A stretch of 64,000 nt of DNA from Deltaproteobacteria bacterium (GTDB lineage: Bacteria > Desulfobacterota > Syntrophorhabdia > Syntrophorhabdales > Syntrophorhabdaceae): NCBI GenBank assembly GCA_029777945.1, contig JAKORG010000049.1, forward strand, positions 1 through 64,000. The letters run 5' to 3'. The position numbers were made by a program, and so were the translations under genes. Shown one piece after another: positions 8,704-18,850 of this stretch; the stretch's first letter is position 1, and the number at the start of each line of letters is the position of its first letter. The notes beneath the pieces are model-generated. The model did no database searches, was not told the DNA's origin, and saw nothing but the letters and a program-made list of their open reading frames with translations.

Positions 8704-9446
8704 GCTTCCATTATGCCTTCTAAAAATGCCCGAACATTTAAGCCAAGATCAGGTATATAGTATCCACCTTCTAAGATGGAAAATAAATTAGGATTAGATG
8801 AGGCAAATAGATACCCTATGGTTTTAAAGTCTTCTGTTGTAAGAAGGGCGCCCCAGTCTTTTATATATGTATCAAAGCCTGCTGAACAACCAACAATATC
8901 GAAATCTGCAGCTTCCTCGAGGGCATCTCTCAAATCCCTCATAAAATTGCCCCTGGGATAGGCATCGATATTTTTGAATCTTATCCTTTCATCATTTTTT
9001 ACAATATCATATGTGCCATTTCCATAGTGGAGGTCTATATCAACAATTAAGGCAGAATTTATTTTTCCTTCTTTCAGGAGTTTTTTTATGGCTATGGCCA
9101 TGTTGTTGAAAAAACAAAATCCTCCATTAAAATTATACCCTGCATGATGTCCAGGGGGTCTAATTAGGGCAAAGGAAGGTCTTTCAAGGGCTATTTGGGC
9201 TGCCTTTATGGCACCACCTGCAGATTTTTTTGCCACATAATAGAGTTCATCCTTTTTTTTGACAGAATCAATGAGCTCATCGCTATGGCATAGTTTTAAA
9301 TCTTCAATGGTGCATAGATCGGGTTCAATAATCTCTGCTATGTCTACAATCTTAAAATATATGGAGGATATTCTGTCAGGACTCTCACAATCTACAGTAT
9401 CGTAATCTGTGTAAAAATCTTCACTATAAACCACTGGTATTTTCAT
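8694..9446 (-). CDS. Compact histone-deacetylase-like amidohydrolase
   Basis: This 250-residue protein is in the HDAC/AcuC/APAH superfamily. It has RPPGHHA at 96-102, GFCFFNN at 109-115, the zinc ligands in DIDLHYGNGT (Asp138, His140), SAGFDTY (Asp202) and the catalytic LEGGYY near the C-terminus. It is 60-100 residues shorter than usual family members; the shortening is largely between DIDLHYGNGT and SAGFD, where substrate loops normally lie. The substrate (acetyl-lysine, acetylpolyamine or other) cannot be predicted. It overlaps comEC translationally. Confidence 0.85.
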   Translation of the reverse strand: MKIPVVYSEDFYTDYDTVDCESPDRISSIYFKIVDIAEIIEPDLCTIEDLKLCHSDELIDSVKKKDELYYVAKKSAGGAIKAAQIALERPSFALIRPPGHHAGYNFNGGFCFFNNMAIAIKKLLKEGKINSALIVDIDLHYGNGTYDIVKNDERIRFKNIDAYPRGNFMRDLRDALEEAADFDIVGCSAGFDTYIKDWGALLTTEDFKTIGYLFASSNPNLFSILEGGYYIPDLGLNVRAFLEGIMEACS

Positions 9447-9491
9447 ATTTATTTTTTAAAATATTTGGCTTTTATTAGTCAACATTTTAAA

Positions 9492-9707
9492 TCATTTTTT
9501 GAATATTGAAAACAATAACGTCAGGATAATGCTTATTATGATGCTCGTTGTTATAGGGAAATAAAAGCTGAAGTTTTCTTTTTTAATGTGAATATCACCG
9601 GGAAGTCTACCAATAAAGGGAATCTTATCGCTCAATATAAAGGCAAGTCCTATAATTATGAACAATATACCTATTATGATAAACATCTTGCCAAACCCTG
9701 GTATCAT
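9492..9707 (-). CDS. DUF2905 small membrane protein
   Basis: A 71-residue protein with two hydrophobic segments (about 8-25 and 48-67) joined by the conserved cytoplasmic-type loop IPFIGRLPGDIHIKKENFSF, which is the signature of DUF2905. The function of the family is unknown. Its ATG overlaps the queH stop by 4 bp, so it is probably translated from the ligA-queH message. Confidence 0.85.
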   Translation of the reverse strand: MIPGFGKMFIIIGILFIIIGLAFILSDKIPFIGRLPGDIHIKKENFSFYFPITTSIIISIILTLLFSIFKK

Positions 9708-10240
9708 TTTACCTCCCCTTTATATCTTTCGTATTCACTGAATATACACCCGCAATAGTTCTGCCTGTACATATTGAGTTTTTTTGATGCCTCTATGCCC
9801 TCCTTCCAGCCAATCCTGAAATCTTTATAAATAAAAGGAATAGCATATATATCAGATAATTGAGAACCTATATTTTTTATCTCTTCATGGCGCTGGTATT
9901 TACTGTATAAAAGGGTTGTTGAAACTGCATCGAATTTTTCATCTAATGCTTTAATAAATGTCCTTTCCAGTCTTATTTTATAGCAAAAAATACACCTATC
10001 CTTTCCGTATTCTATAGCCCCTTTTAAAAAACTGGTCAAATTATACCCTTTGTCAACAATCAAGGGCATTAAAGATAGCCTTGCATAATTTTCAAGGGTC
10101 AAAAGCCTTTTTAAAAACTCAGAGTACGGGTGTATGTTGGGATTATAAAAGTAACCTGTCACATCCATACCTTCATCCCTTAGGGTTTTTAAAGAATAGA
10201 TGGTGCAAGGGGCACAACAGATATGTAAAAGCACCTTCAA
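9704..10240 (-). CDS. queH: Epoxyqueuosine reductase QueH
   Basis: The 178-residue protein matches QueH (DUF208), the cobalamin-independent enzyme that reduces epoxyqueuosine to queuosine in tRNA. All the cysteines expected for its metal/FeS sites are present: CCAPC at 8-12, RCIFCYKIRLE with Cys83 and Cys86, and YCGC with Cys163 and Cys165. It lies 1 bp after the ligA stop. QueH rather than QueG fits an anaerobe. Confidence 0.9.
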   Translation of the reverse strand: MKVLLHICCAPCTIYSLKTLRDEGMDVTGYFYNPNIHPYSEFLKRLLTLENYARLSLMPLIVDKGYNLTSFLKGAIEYGKDRCIFCYKIRLERTFIKALDEKFDAVSTTLLYSKYQRHEEIKNIGSQLSDIYAIPFIYKDFRIGWKEGIEASKKLNMYRQNYCGCIFSEYERYKGEVK

Positions 10241-10241
10241 C

Positions 10242-12254
<2,013 letters not shown>

Positions 12255-12301
12255 TCACCAGACTTTTGTTTATATTTTTTTAAAGAGGCATCTACTTTTT
12301 A

Positions 12302-12330
12302 ATTTTAAATCTCCTTTGTTGTTTCTTCAA
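12302..12330 (-). promoter_or_regulatory. Putative promoter for ligA-queH-DUF2905
   Basis: Minus strand: -35 TTGAAG (12330-12325), 17-bp spacer, -10 TAAAAT (12307-12302). It lies about 50 bp upstream of the ligA GTG. It is a good sigma-70 match by eye, with no experimental support. Confidence 0.42.
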
Positions 12331-12408
12331 TATTTTTAAAATAAACCTTGCAATAAATAGCAGATAAATTTTATCAAAAATGCGATTACATTACTAGATT
12401 AATTTAAA

Positions 12409-12426
12409 ATACAGTTCATGCTGTAT
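12409..12426. repeat. Inverted repeat ATACAG-N6-CTGTAT in the ligA / FeS-protein intergenic region
   Basis: Six-base arms are separated by six bases, in the roughly 300-bp divergent gap between ligA and the iron-sulfur protein gene. It lies about 65 bp upstream of the plus-strand -35, so it could be an activator or repressor site. Apart from this repeat and the two promoters, I see nothing in this gap. Confidence 0.3.
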
Positions 12427-12492
12427 GAGAATTTAGAAGATATACAAAAGAAATGGCGGGCATACTATTTTAAATTACCATTTTATTTCTCC

Positions 12493-12521
12493 ATGACAAA
12501 ATTGATTTAAAAAACTATAAT
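12493..12521 (+). promoter_or_regulatory. Putative promoter for the FeS protein / cytochrome b / cyclophilin-like operon
   Basis: -35 ATGACA (12493-12498), 17-bp spacer and a perfect -10 TATAAT (12516-12521). It is 30 bp upstream of the ATG at 12551, which has a GGGGG ribosome site. Confidence 0.5.
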
Positions 12522-12550
12522 ATGAAGAATACTTATTGGGGGTTTTTATT

Positions 12551-13528
12551 ATGAAGTTAACGAGAAGAGGTTTTTTTGTTTTATCTTCAGCAATTTTGTC
12601 ATCCATAATTTTAAAAGATAAAAGCTATGCAACCAGTGGAAAATATGCAACGCTAATAGATATTACAAGATGTGATGGTTGTAGCAATGAGCCTTTACCT
12701 AAATGTGTCTTGGCCTGTAGAGTCCAAAATAAGGTAAGATTTCCTGAACCAAAAAAACCCATTATTCCATATTGGCCGAGAAAAACCTATGAAGACTGGT
12801 CTGACAAAAAAGAAAAAATAGATACCCTTACCCCCTATAACTGGATATTCGTTCAGAAGTTGCAGATAAAGGGAAAAGAGATCTTTATTCCGAGAAGGTG
12901 CATGCATTGCGATAACCCTCCCTGTGTTAGGGGCTGTCCTTTCGGCGCTTTAACAAAAAGACCTGCTGGAAATTCTGTTATCAACGAAAAGATATGTTTT
13001 GGTGGAGCAAAATGCAGGGATGTATGTCCCTGGTTTATACCTCAAAGACAGGCCGGAGTTGGTATCTATCTTCATCTTCTTCCGAAATTTGCCGGAGGCG
13101 GGGTTATGTATAAATGTGACCTTTGTAAAGATAAGATAGAAAAGGGTGAGGAACCTGCATGTGTTGTGGCCTGTAAAGATAGGTTAAAAGAAAAATCCGT
13201 TTTTTTATTCGGTGAAAGAAAAACCATATATGAACTGGCACGTCAAAGGGCAAAAGATGAAGGACTTTTTATATACGGAGATAAACAGAACGGGGGCACA
13301 TCCACCCTTTATCTTTCAAAGGTCTCCTTTGATGATATAAATAAAGCGCTCATTGAAAAAAGAGAAAGGTTTAAAATGCCCGTTGAGGTAAAAAATAAAA
13401 TACAAACGACCTTCAATCCAATTGGGAAGGTGGTAATTTCTTCTGGTTTTTTATCAATAATAGGGGCTGTGGTGGCTGCAATTATTTCTAAACATAAAGA
13501 AAAAGGGGGCGATGAAAATGGCAGGTAA
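12551..13528 (+). CDS. Tat-exported 4Fe-4S ferredoxin-type electron transfer subunit with C-terminal membrane anchor
   Basis: About 325 residues from the ATG at 12551. It begins MKLTRRGFFVLSSAIL, a twin-arginine signal of the type found on HybA/FdnH-like subunits, so it should act on the outer face of the inner membrane. Cysteine groups for four [4Fe-4S] clusters are visible: CDGCS...KC..AC, CMHCDNPPCVRGC, CFGGAKCRDVC and CDLC...CVVAC. A hydrophobic helix near residues 290-312 is the C-terminal anchor. It overlaps the cytochrome b gene. No molybdopterin or hydrogenase catalytic subunit is adjacent, so the redox partner is unknown. Confidence 0.85.
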   Translation: MKLTRRGFFVLSSAILSSIILKDKSYATSGKYATLIDITRCDGCSNEPLPKCVLACRVQNKVRFPEPKKPIIPYWPRKTYEDWSDKKEKIDTLTPYNWIFVQKLQIKGKEIFIPRRCMHCDNPPCVRGCPFGALTKRPAGNSVINEKICFGGAKCRDVCPWFIPQRQAGVGIYLHLLPKFAGGGVMYKCDLCKDKIEKGEEPACVVACKDRLKEKSVFLFGERKTIYELARQRAKDEGLFIYGDKQNGGTSTLYLSKVSFDDINKALIEKRERFKMPVEVKNKIQTTFNPIGKVVISSGFLSIIGAVVAAIISKHKEKGGDENGR

Positions 13529-14192
13529 AATTAAAAGGCACAGTATTATCGAAATCCTTGAACATTGGATACTGGCCATATCAGGTATTATTCTAATTTT
13601 TACAGGACTTGGTTGTCTGCCCCTTTTTAAGAGATATTATATTGCTGAAATACCAGGGCTTGCATGGACAGGAGATTTTAATACAGTTACCACAGTTCAT
13701 TATATTGCATCCATTTTTTTTGTTATGGCCGTGTCTTTCCATATATTCTATCATGGCATAAGGGGAGAATTCGGGCTACTGCCAAAAAGAGGTGATTTTG
13801 GACAGAGCATAAAGGTTTTGTCTGCCATGTTTGGCATAGGTGAAGAACCACCGTCAGATAAATATCTGCCCGAGCAGAGGCTTGCATACGTGGGGATGGG
13901 GATAGTAATAGTGGTCATTACTTTAACGGGGATAATCAAGGTTTTAAAAAATCTTGAATGGATTGTGTTGTCCCCTAATGTTGAATCTATAAATACTGTA
14001 ATACATACCTTATCAGGTTTTGTGTTTATGATTGCTTTTGTTATACATGTGGGGATCGTGATCTGTTTTAAATCCAACTGGCCACTTTTAAAAAGTATGT
14101 TTACTGGATGGATAGATGAAGATTATGTAAAACAGAGACATTCCTTATGGTATAAAAAGATAAAAAATGAAATAAGTGAAATGGAAAAATGA
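13518..14192 (+). CDS. Cytochrome b subunit (FdnI/HybB-like quinone-reactive membrane protein)
   Basis: About 224 residues with four predicted membrane helices (near 18-36, 58-80, 125-147 and 165-190) and histidines placed for diheme binding: EHWILAISG, VHYIAS, SFHIFYHG, VIHTLSG and FVIHVG. This is the layout of formate-dehydrogenase gamma or Ni/Fe-hydrogenase cytochrome b subunits, which pass electrons between a periplasmic FeS subunit and quinone. The ATG at 13518 is favoured because GGGGG lies eight bases upstream; an ATG two codons earlier is also in frame. It overlaps the FeS gene and is followed by the cyclophilin-like gene. Confidence 0.85.
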   Translation: MAGKIKRHSIIEILEHWILAISGIILIFTGLGCLPLFKRYYIAEIPGLAWTGDFNTVTTVHYIASIFFVMAVSFHIFYHGIRGEFGLLPKRGDFGQSIKVLSAMFGIGEEPPSDKYLPEQRLAYVGMGIVIVVITLTGIIKVLKNLEWIVLSPNVESINTVIHTLSGFVFMIAFVIHVGIVICFKSNWPLLKSMFTGWIDEDYVKQRHSLWYKKIKNEISEMEK

Positions 14193-14230
14193 CCTTTACG
14201 CTAATAATACTGTAATAATTAGGAGGAAAA

Positions 14231-14611
14231 ATGCCTACACATATTAAGATTTCAATAGACGGGATTACAATTGACGCTGAATTTTTTGATACTGTATGTG
14301 CAGGAAAAATCATCGATGCATTACCTATAGAAGGAACACTTAATGAATGGGGTGATGAATTCTATTTCACTATTCCCGTAGAGTTTAGCCTTGATGAGAC
14401 AGCAACAGTAGATGTAAATGTGGGTGATATAGGATACTGGCCGCCAGGGTCTGCCCTTGCAATATTCTTTGGTCCAACACCGTTGAGCACCGGAAGCAAA
14501 CCCGTGCCGGCAGGTAAGGTTAATATAGTAGGTAAAATTATAGATGACCCTGAAATATTAATTCAAGCAAAGGGTGCAGAGAGGATAATGTTAACAAAAA
14601 AGAAAGGTTAA
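14231..14611 (+). CDS. Cyclophilin-like fold protein (TM1367 family)
   Basis: The 126-residue protein matches the cyclophilin-like (TM1367) family: WGDEFYFTIPVEF near residue 38, VGDIGYWPPGSALAIFFGPT at about 72-91, and PVPAGKVNIVGKI. The fold resembles cyclophilin but prolyl-isomerase activity is not established for the family. A strong AGGAGG precedes the ATG by 5 bases. It is the third gene of the FeS/cytochrome b operon and has no signal peptide, so it is probably cytoplasmic; a role in maturation or regulation is only a guess. Confidence 0.75.
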   Translation: MPTHIKISIDGITIDAEFFDTVCAGKIIDALPIEGTLNEWGDEFYFTIPVEFSLDETATVDVNVGDIGYWPPGSALAIFFGPTPLSTGSKPVPAGKVNIVGKIIDDPEILIQAKGAERIMLTKKKG

Positions 14612-14894
14612 ATGGGTAAACTTATGATTAAAGCAGAAAAAATCATTGGTTTTTACATTTATTTTTTTATTCATTTTAAAGATTTATGATAAAAACTTGC
14701 ATTATCATATGGGAATTAAAGATAATTTTAAAACCAACTCAGTTATCAAGGATTTTTTAAATTTATAAAATTTGAGTTTATGAAAGGTTAAAGGCATTAG
14801 AACAAAAAATCTTATAAAGGCAATAAATTTTGATAGCCTCTTTACACCTATTGTTTTTTTTCTCATCCCTTTTCTCGGCGGGAATCATCTTGCT

Positions 14895-16856
14895 TTGTTT
14901 TACGTAACTATTGATAAGTTCTGGATAGAGACAACCTTTATTCTTTTTGTGCTTTTTTCCATTTTTACAGAATACAGAAAAAAGAGGGAAAGAGCTTATT
15001 TTGAAGAAAATGACAAAAATTCAGGGGATTTTTTTATATTCTTTATACCTTTCTTCTTACTAAATGCCTTAAGTATTATATGGAGCTGGAATACCTTAAG
15101 CACCTTAAATGAATTAAATGTTTTGGTATGGTCTTTGGCTGCTGTCTATCTTTTTTCTATAAGTGATAGAAAAGAAACTGCCTTAAAGGCCATTGTTTTA
15201 GGTGGAGCAGTGCTTGGAATATGTGCAATCGTCCAGTCAAAGGTACTTTTTCCAAAATTGATAGAGGTATATAAAGGCAGAAGATATGCTGAAATCGTAA
15301 GTACGCAGCCTATTCCTTTTGCATCCTTTCTTTATCATAATATCTTTGGTGGCTATATGAGTTTTATCCTGCCTTTGGCCTTATATTTTGGTATTTATAA
15401 AAAGAAAGCATTATTTGAAATTGCAACAGTATTCATATTAGCTGCCACAATACTTTCCACATCCCGCATTGCAATGGGTATATCTTCTCTTTTTCTAATG
15501 GGCCTTATATTTTTTCTGATTAAGGAGAAAAAAATAAAAAGCGCATTGCATCTATTAGCAACTATTGTTATTGCCATTACATTGGTGTTTATTTTATTAA
15601 AAGCAGGAAGGGAAGGGGAAGCTGGGGGATTGACAAATGAGCTTGGTAAAAAGGCCCAAATAACAAAGTCTGAGATTAAAACTTTAAATACAAGAACCGA
15701 AATATGGAAAAATGCGTTTAGGGCATTTATTGCCCATCCTTTAACCGGGGTCGGGTCAGGTGCAACAGAGTTTGGATATAGAAAATATTTTAACGGTGGG
15801 ATTTACACACGATATACCCACAGCCTACCCCTTAAAATTTTAGTTGAACTTGGTTTAATGGGACTTGCAAGTTTTTTAATCTATCTAGTAGGTTATTTTT
15901 ATTTTTCAAAAGAGAGATTAAATGATTATCAATATCGATTTATCTTTTCATCTGTGTTATGTGGCATTGTTTTTGGTTTACTGGATTTTTCCTTTGATAT
16001 GCCTGCCCATACAATAACCTTTTTTGTTCTCTCATCTATGGCATTTACAGGAAAAAATGAACTGAAAAACAGGCAAGTAAAGCCTGAAAGACTAACTATA
16101 ATTCATAGTTTTTTAAAAAACATCCCTGTAATATTAATAACTATAATTGTTTTAGCCTCTTTTATGTTTACTGCAAAGGTATGTCTTGCAAGAAAGTCAA
16201 TAGAAATTGCCAATGTCCTTGAAGAAAACGGTTTTATTGAAGATGCATATCATATGCATAATGAGGCAATAAAAGAGATGCCATTGGACAACGAAGGATA
16301 TATCAAATCCGTTTCAATTTTAAAAAGGCTTTACGAAATTGAACCTGATGCTAAAAAAAAGAAAATATTAAAGGATGCCCTTTTATTAATGTTAAATAAG
16401 ATGGAAAGGATAAAAGATACTGATTCCCAGGTTTATTTTACTTTAGGATTATGCTATGAAACCTTAGAAAAAGAAAAAGAGGCTGAATACTATCTTTTAA
16501 AGGCAATAACGTATTATCCATCTTCAGCATATTATATGAGTGAGTTAATAAGGTTTTATCTTGTAAGAGGGGAGATTGAAAGGGCTAATATGTGGGTGCA
16601 GGCTGCAAAGCCATATTTTGATATATACAGGTCCTCAAAAAACCCCGTAGGATTTTTTGTATGTAAGATTATAGATATGGAGGCGGAGATAGAATTCATA
16701 AAAGGTAATAAAATTAAAGCATTATCTATTTCAACTGATAATTTACTTGATGTTATTAATGATAAATATATAATTTCTAATGTAAAAACAGGATTAATTA
16801 TACCAAAGGACCGCCTTGTTGCATATCTGAAGCATAGGGTGGACAGATTTAAATGA
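14895..16856 (+). CDS. O-antigen ligase/polymerase family membrane protein with C-terminal TPR region
   Basis: An integral membrane protein of at least 653 residues with about ten helices and the Wzy_C/O-antigen ligase block RTEIWKNAFRAFIAHPLTGVGSG followed by YTRYTHSLPLKILVELGLMG. The region after about residue 420 is soluble and TPR-like. 14895 is a TTG and is the first conventional start, but the same frame stays open back to 14784 and encodes another membrane segment (SLFTPIVFFLIPFLGGNHLA), so the true protein probably begins near 14796. The likely role is polymerising or attaching O-polysaccharide at the periplasmic face; neighbours are the exporter and glycosyltransferases. Confidence 0.8.
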   Translation: MFYVTIDKFWIETTFILFVLFSIFTEYRKKRERAYFEENDKNSGDFFIFFIPFFLLNALSIIWSWNTLSTLNELNVLVWSLAAVYLFSISDRKETALKAIVLGGAVLGICAIVQSKVLFPKLIEVYKGRRYAEIVSTQPIPFASFLYHNIFGGYMSFILPLALYFGIYKKKALFEIATVFILAATILSTSRIAMGISSLFLMGLIFFLIKEKKIKSALHLLATIVIAITLVFILLKAGREGEAGGLTNELGKKAQITKSEIKTLNTRTEIWKNAFRAFIAHPLTGVGSGATEFGYRKYFNGGIYTRYTHSLPLKILVELGLMGLASFLIYLVGYFYFSKERLNDYQYRFIFSSVLCGIVFGLLDFSFDMPAHTITFFVLSSMAFTGKNELKNRQVKPERLTIIHSFLKNIPVILITIIVLASFMFTAKVCLARKSIEIANVLEENGFIEDAYHMHNEAIKEMPLDNEGYIKSVSILKRLYEIEPDAKKKKILKDALLLMLNKMERIKDTDSQVYFTLGLCYETLEKEKEAEYYLLKAITYYPSSAYYMSELIRFYLVRGEIERANMWVQAAKPYFDIYRSSKNPVGFFVCKIIDMEAEIEFIKGNKIKALSISTDNLLDVINDKYIISNVKTGLIIPKDRLVAYLKHRVDRFK

Positions 16857-17084
16857 TAAATAAATATCTCTATGATAACTGGACACGGCAATGTCATAAA
16901 GGTTATACTTTTTTAGGGGTTAAATAAGAGAAGGCAGTAGCCTGCTATATAAGGAGACAAAGGTCAGTATGAATATGCATTTTAGATAAAATAAGATGAT
17001 AGCTAATTTGGATAGAGAAAAATTATAATTGGGTTTTATGTGTGCCCAGATCAAATGAGCCATACTATAATTTGTTTAAATTAA

Positions 17085-17870
17085 ATGAAAAAAATGAGAA
17101 ATAAACATCGTTTAATACATCATTACATAGATTTAATAACAGTATTAACCCAAAAAGACTTAAAGGTTAGATATAAAAATAGTTTTTTGGGCTATCTGTG
17201 GTCAATAGCCCATCCCCTTGCCTTTGCACTCGTATTTTTTATAGCATTTAAGGTCGTTGTAAAGATAAGGGTTGAAAATTATACACTATTTCTTATTTCC
17301 GGACTTTTTCCCTGGCAGTGGTTTGCAAATTCTGTCAACGGGGCACCTATGATATTTATTAATAATGCCTCAATAATTAAGAAGGTAAATTTTCCAAAAA
17401 ATGTGCTTGTCCTTACCCATGTTTTACAAGATATGATCCATTTTCTATTGGCAATTCCTGTTATTGCACTGTTTTTGATCATCTATGGCAAAGCACCATC
17501 TGTTTCATGGTGTTATGGTATTCCCATACTGCTTTTTATTCAGTTTTTTATAACCTATGGACTTTCAATTATTGTAGCTTCTACAAATCTATTTTTCAGG
17601 GATCTCGAAAGGCTGACTATGCTTTTTACAACACTACTTTTTTATTTTACTCCCATTATCTATCCCGAGCATATGATACCGAATCATTATAAACCTTTAA
17701 TACACCTTAACCCTATGGCATCATTGATGGTAAGCTGGAGAAATCTTTTTATGGTAGGGGTTTTAGATATTTTTGAAATATGTTTAGCCCTCGTCTATGC
17801 CATAATAATCTTTTTTCTTGGACATGTAATCTATAAAAGTCTGTCATGGAGATTTGCTGAAATTTTATGA
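17085..17870 (+). CDS. wzm: Polysaccharide ABC exporter permease (Wzm-like, ABC-2 family)
   Basis: The 261-residue protein has an N-terminal cytoplasmic helix and the family signature KDLKVRYKNSFLGYLWSIAHP, then six hydrophobic helices. It should form the membrane channel that moves undecaprenyl-linked polysaccharide across the inner membrane. Its stop overlaps the start of the ATPase gene (ATGA). The 227-bp gap before it holds no gene that I can recognise. Confidence 0.9.
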   Translation: MKKMRNKHRLIHHYIDLITVLTQKDLKVRYKNSFLGYLWSIAHPLAFALVFFIAFKVVVKIRVENYTLFLISGLFPWQWFANSVNGAPMIFINNASIIKKVNFPKNVLVLTHVLQDMIHFLLAIPVIALFLIIYGKAPSVSWCYGIPILLFIQFFITYGLSIIVASTNLFFRDLERLTMLFTTLLFYFTPIIYPEHMIPNHYKPLIHLNPMASLMVSWRNLFMVGVLDIFEICLALVYAIIIFFLGHVIYKSLSWRFAEIL

Positions 17871-18604
17871 ATAGAAGGGTTGTTGTTCTTAAGAATGTAA
17901 GTAAAAGTTATCCACTATATCATCAAATGATGGGGATTAAAAATTTTCTTTTTAATCTCCCAAAGGGCATACGTTCAATGAAAAATTCGCGCATTGAAGT
18001 GTTAAAAGATATATCTTTCGAAATTGAAAAAGGTGAATCCCTTGGAATTATAGGAAAAAACGGTGCTGGTAAAAGCACTATTCTTGGTTTGATTGCAGGG
18101 GTATTAAAACCAACTAAGGGTACTGTTTTTGTAGAAGGGAGGGTATCACCGTTACTTGAGCTTGGAGCTGGTTTCCATCCTGACCTTACAGGACGAGAAA
18201 ATATTTTACTTAATGGTATACTTATGGGGTATTCGAAGGCAGAGATATTAAAAAAAATGGATAACATAATTGCTTTTACTGAGATTAGAGAATTTATCGA
18301 CCAACCGGTAAGGGTATATTCGAGTGGTATGCTGGCAAGGCTTGGTTTTTCAGTGGTTGCAAACCTTGATCCAGAAATCCTTTTGATTGATGAGGTGCTT
18401 GCAGTAGGTGATATGGATTTCCAGAAAAAGTGCATTGATAAAATGGAAGAATTCAAAAGAAATGGCGTGACAATAGTCTTTGTTTCCCACTCCATGGACA
18501 ATGTGAAAAGAATTTGCGACAGGGTTATATGGATCGAAGATCATTCAATTAAAATGAACAATGATGTCAACACCGTTATTAGCAATTATACACGTATGAG
18601 GTAA
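17867..18604 (+). CDS. wzt: Polysaccharide ABC exporter ATPase (Wzt-like, short form)
   Basis: The 245-residue nucleotide-binding subunit has Walker A GKNGAGKST, the family-specific signature YSSGMLARLGFSV, Walker B ILLIDEVLAVGD and the H-loop FVSHS. The C-terminal carbohydrate-binding domain of long Wzt proteins is absent, so export probably does not depend on recognising a modified non-reducing end. It is coupled translationally to wzm. Confidence 0.92.
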   Translation: MNRRVVVLKNVSKSYPLYHQMMGIKNFLFNLPKGIRSMKNSRIEVLKDISFEIEKGESLGIIGKNGAGKSTILGLIAGVLKPTKGTVFVEGRVSPLLELGAGFHPDLTGRENILLNGILMGYSKAEILKKMDNIIAFTEIREFIDQPVRVYSSGMLARLGFSVVANLDPEILLIDEVLAVGDMDFQKKCIDKMEEFKRNGVTIVFVSHSMDNVKRICDRVIWIEDHSIKMNNDVNTVISNYTRMR

Positions 18605-18664
18605 TGGATGTGACAAAGTTAAAAAAAGAAAATTGTATGCTTTCAAAAACAGACATCATTGGGA

Positions 18665-18826
18665 ATGAAATTATTAAAACGCTATTACTTGTGGAAAAAG
18701 GATTATGACAAAATACTTAAGATAACGAAAGTATTTAAAATTCAGAATGATATAGTGATAGTATGCAGAAGGGTGAAAGAATACGATTTTCGTGAGGCAA
18801 TAAATTGTGAGGCATACTTTAATTAA
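18665..18826 (+). other. Possible 53-codon ORF or gene remnant between wzt and a glycosyltransferase
   Basis: In the 246-bp gap after wzt one frame is open from ATG 18665 to TAA 18824-18826 and encodes a basic, tyrosine-rich 53-residue peptide (MKLLKRYYLWKKDYDKI at its start). A second frame is open from ATG 18604 for 34 codons. Neither has a clear ribosome site or a recognisable family. They may be the remains of a decayed transferase gene or chance. Confidence 0.2.
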
Positions 18827-18850
18827 GACAACGATCAAATAAATTATAAA

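Noticed and set aside
17923-18501. 192-codon minus-strand open frame
   Set aside because: Antisense to the well-supported wzt ATPase; its composition is what the complement of that gene gives.
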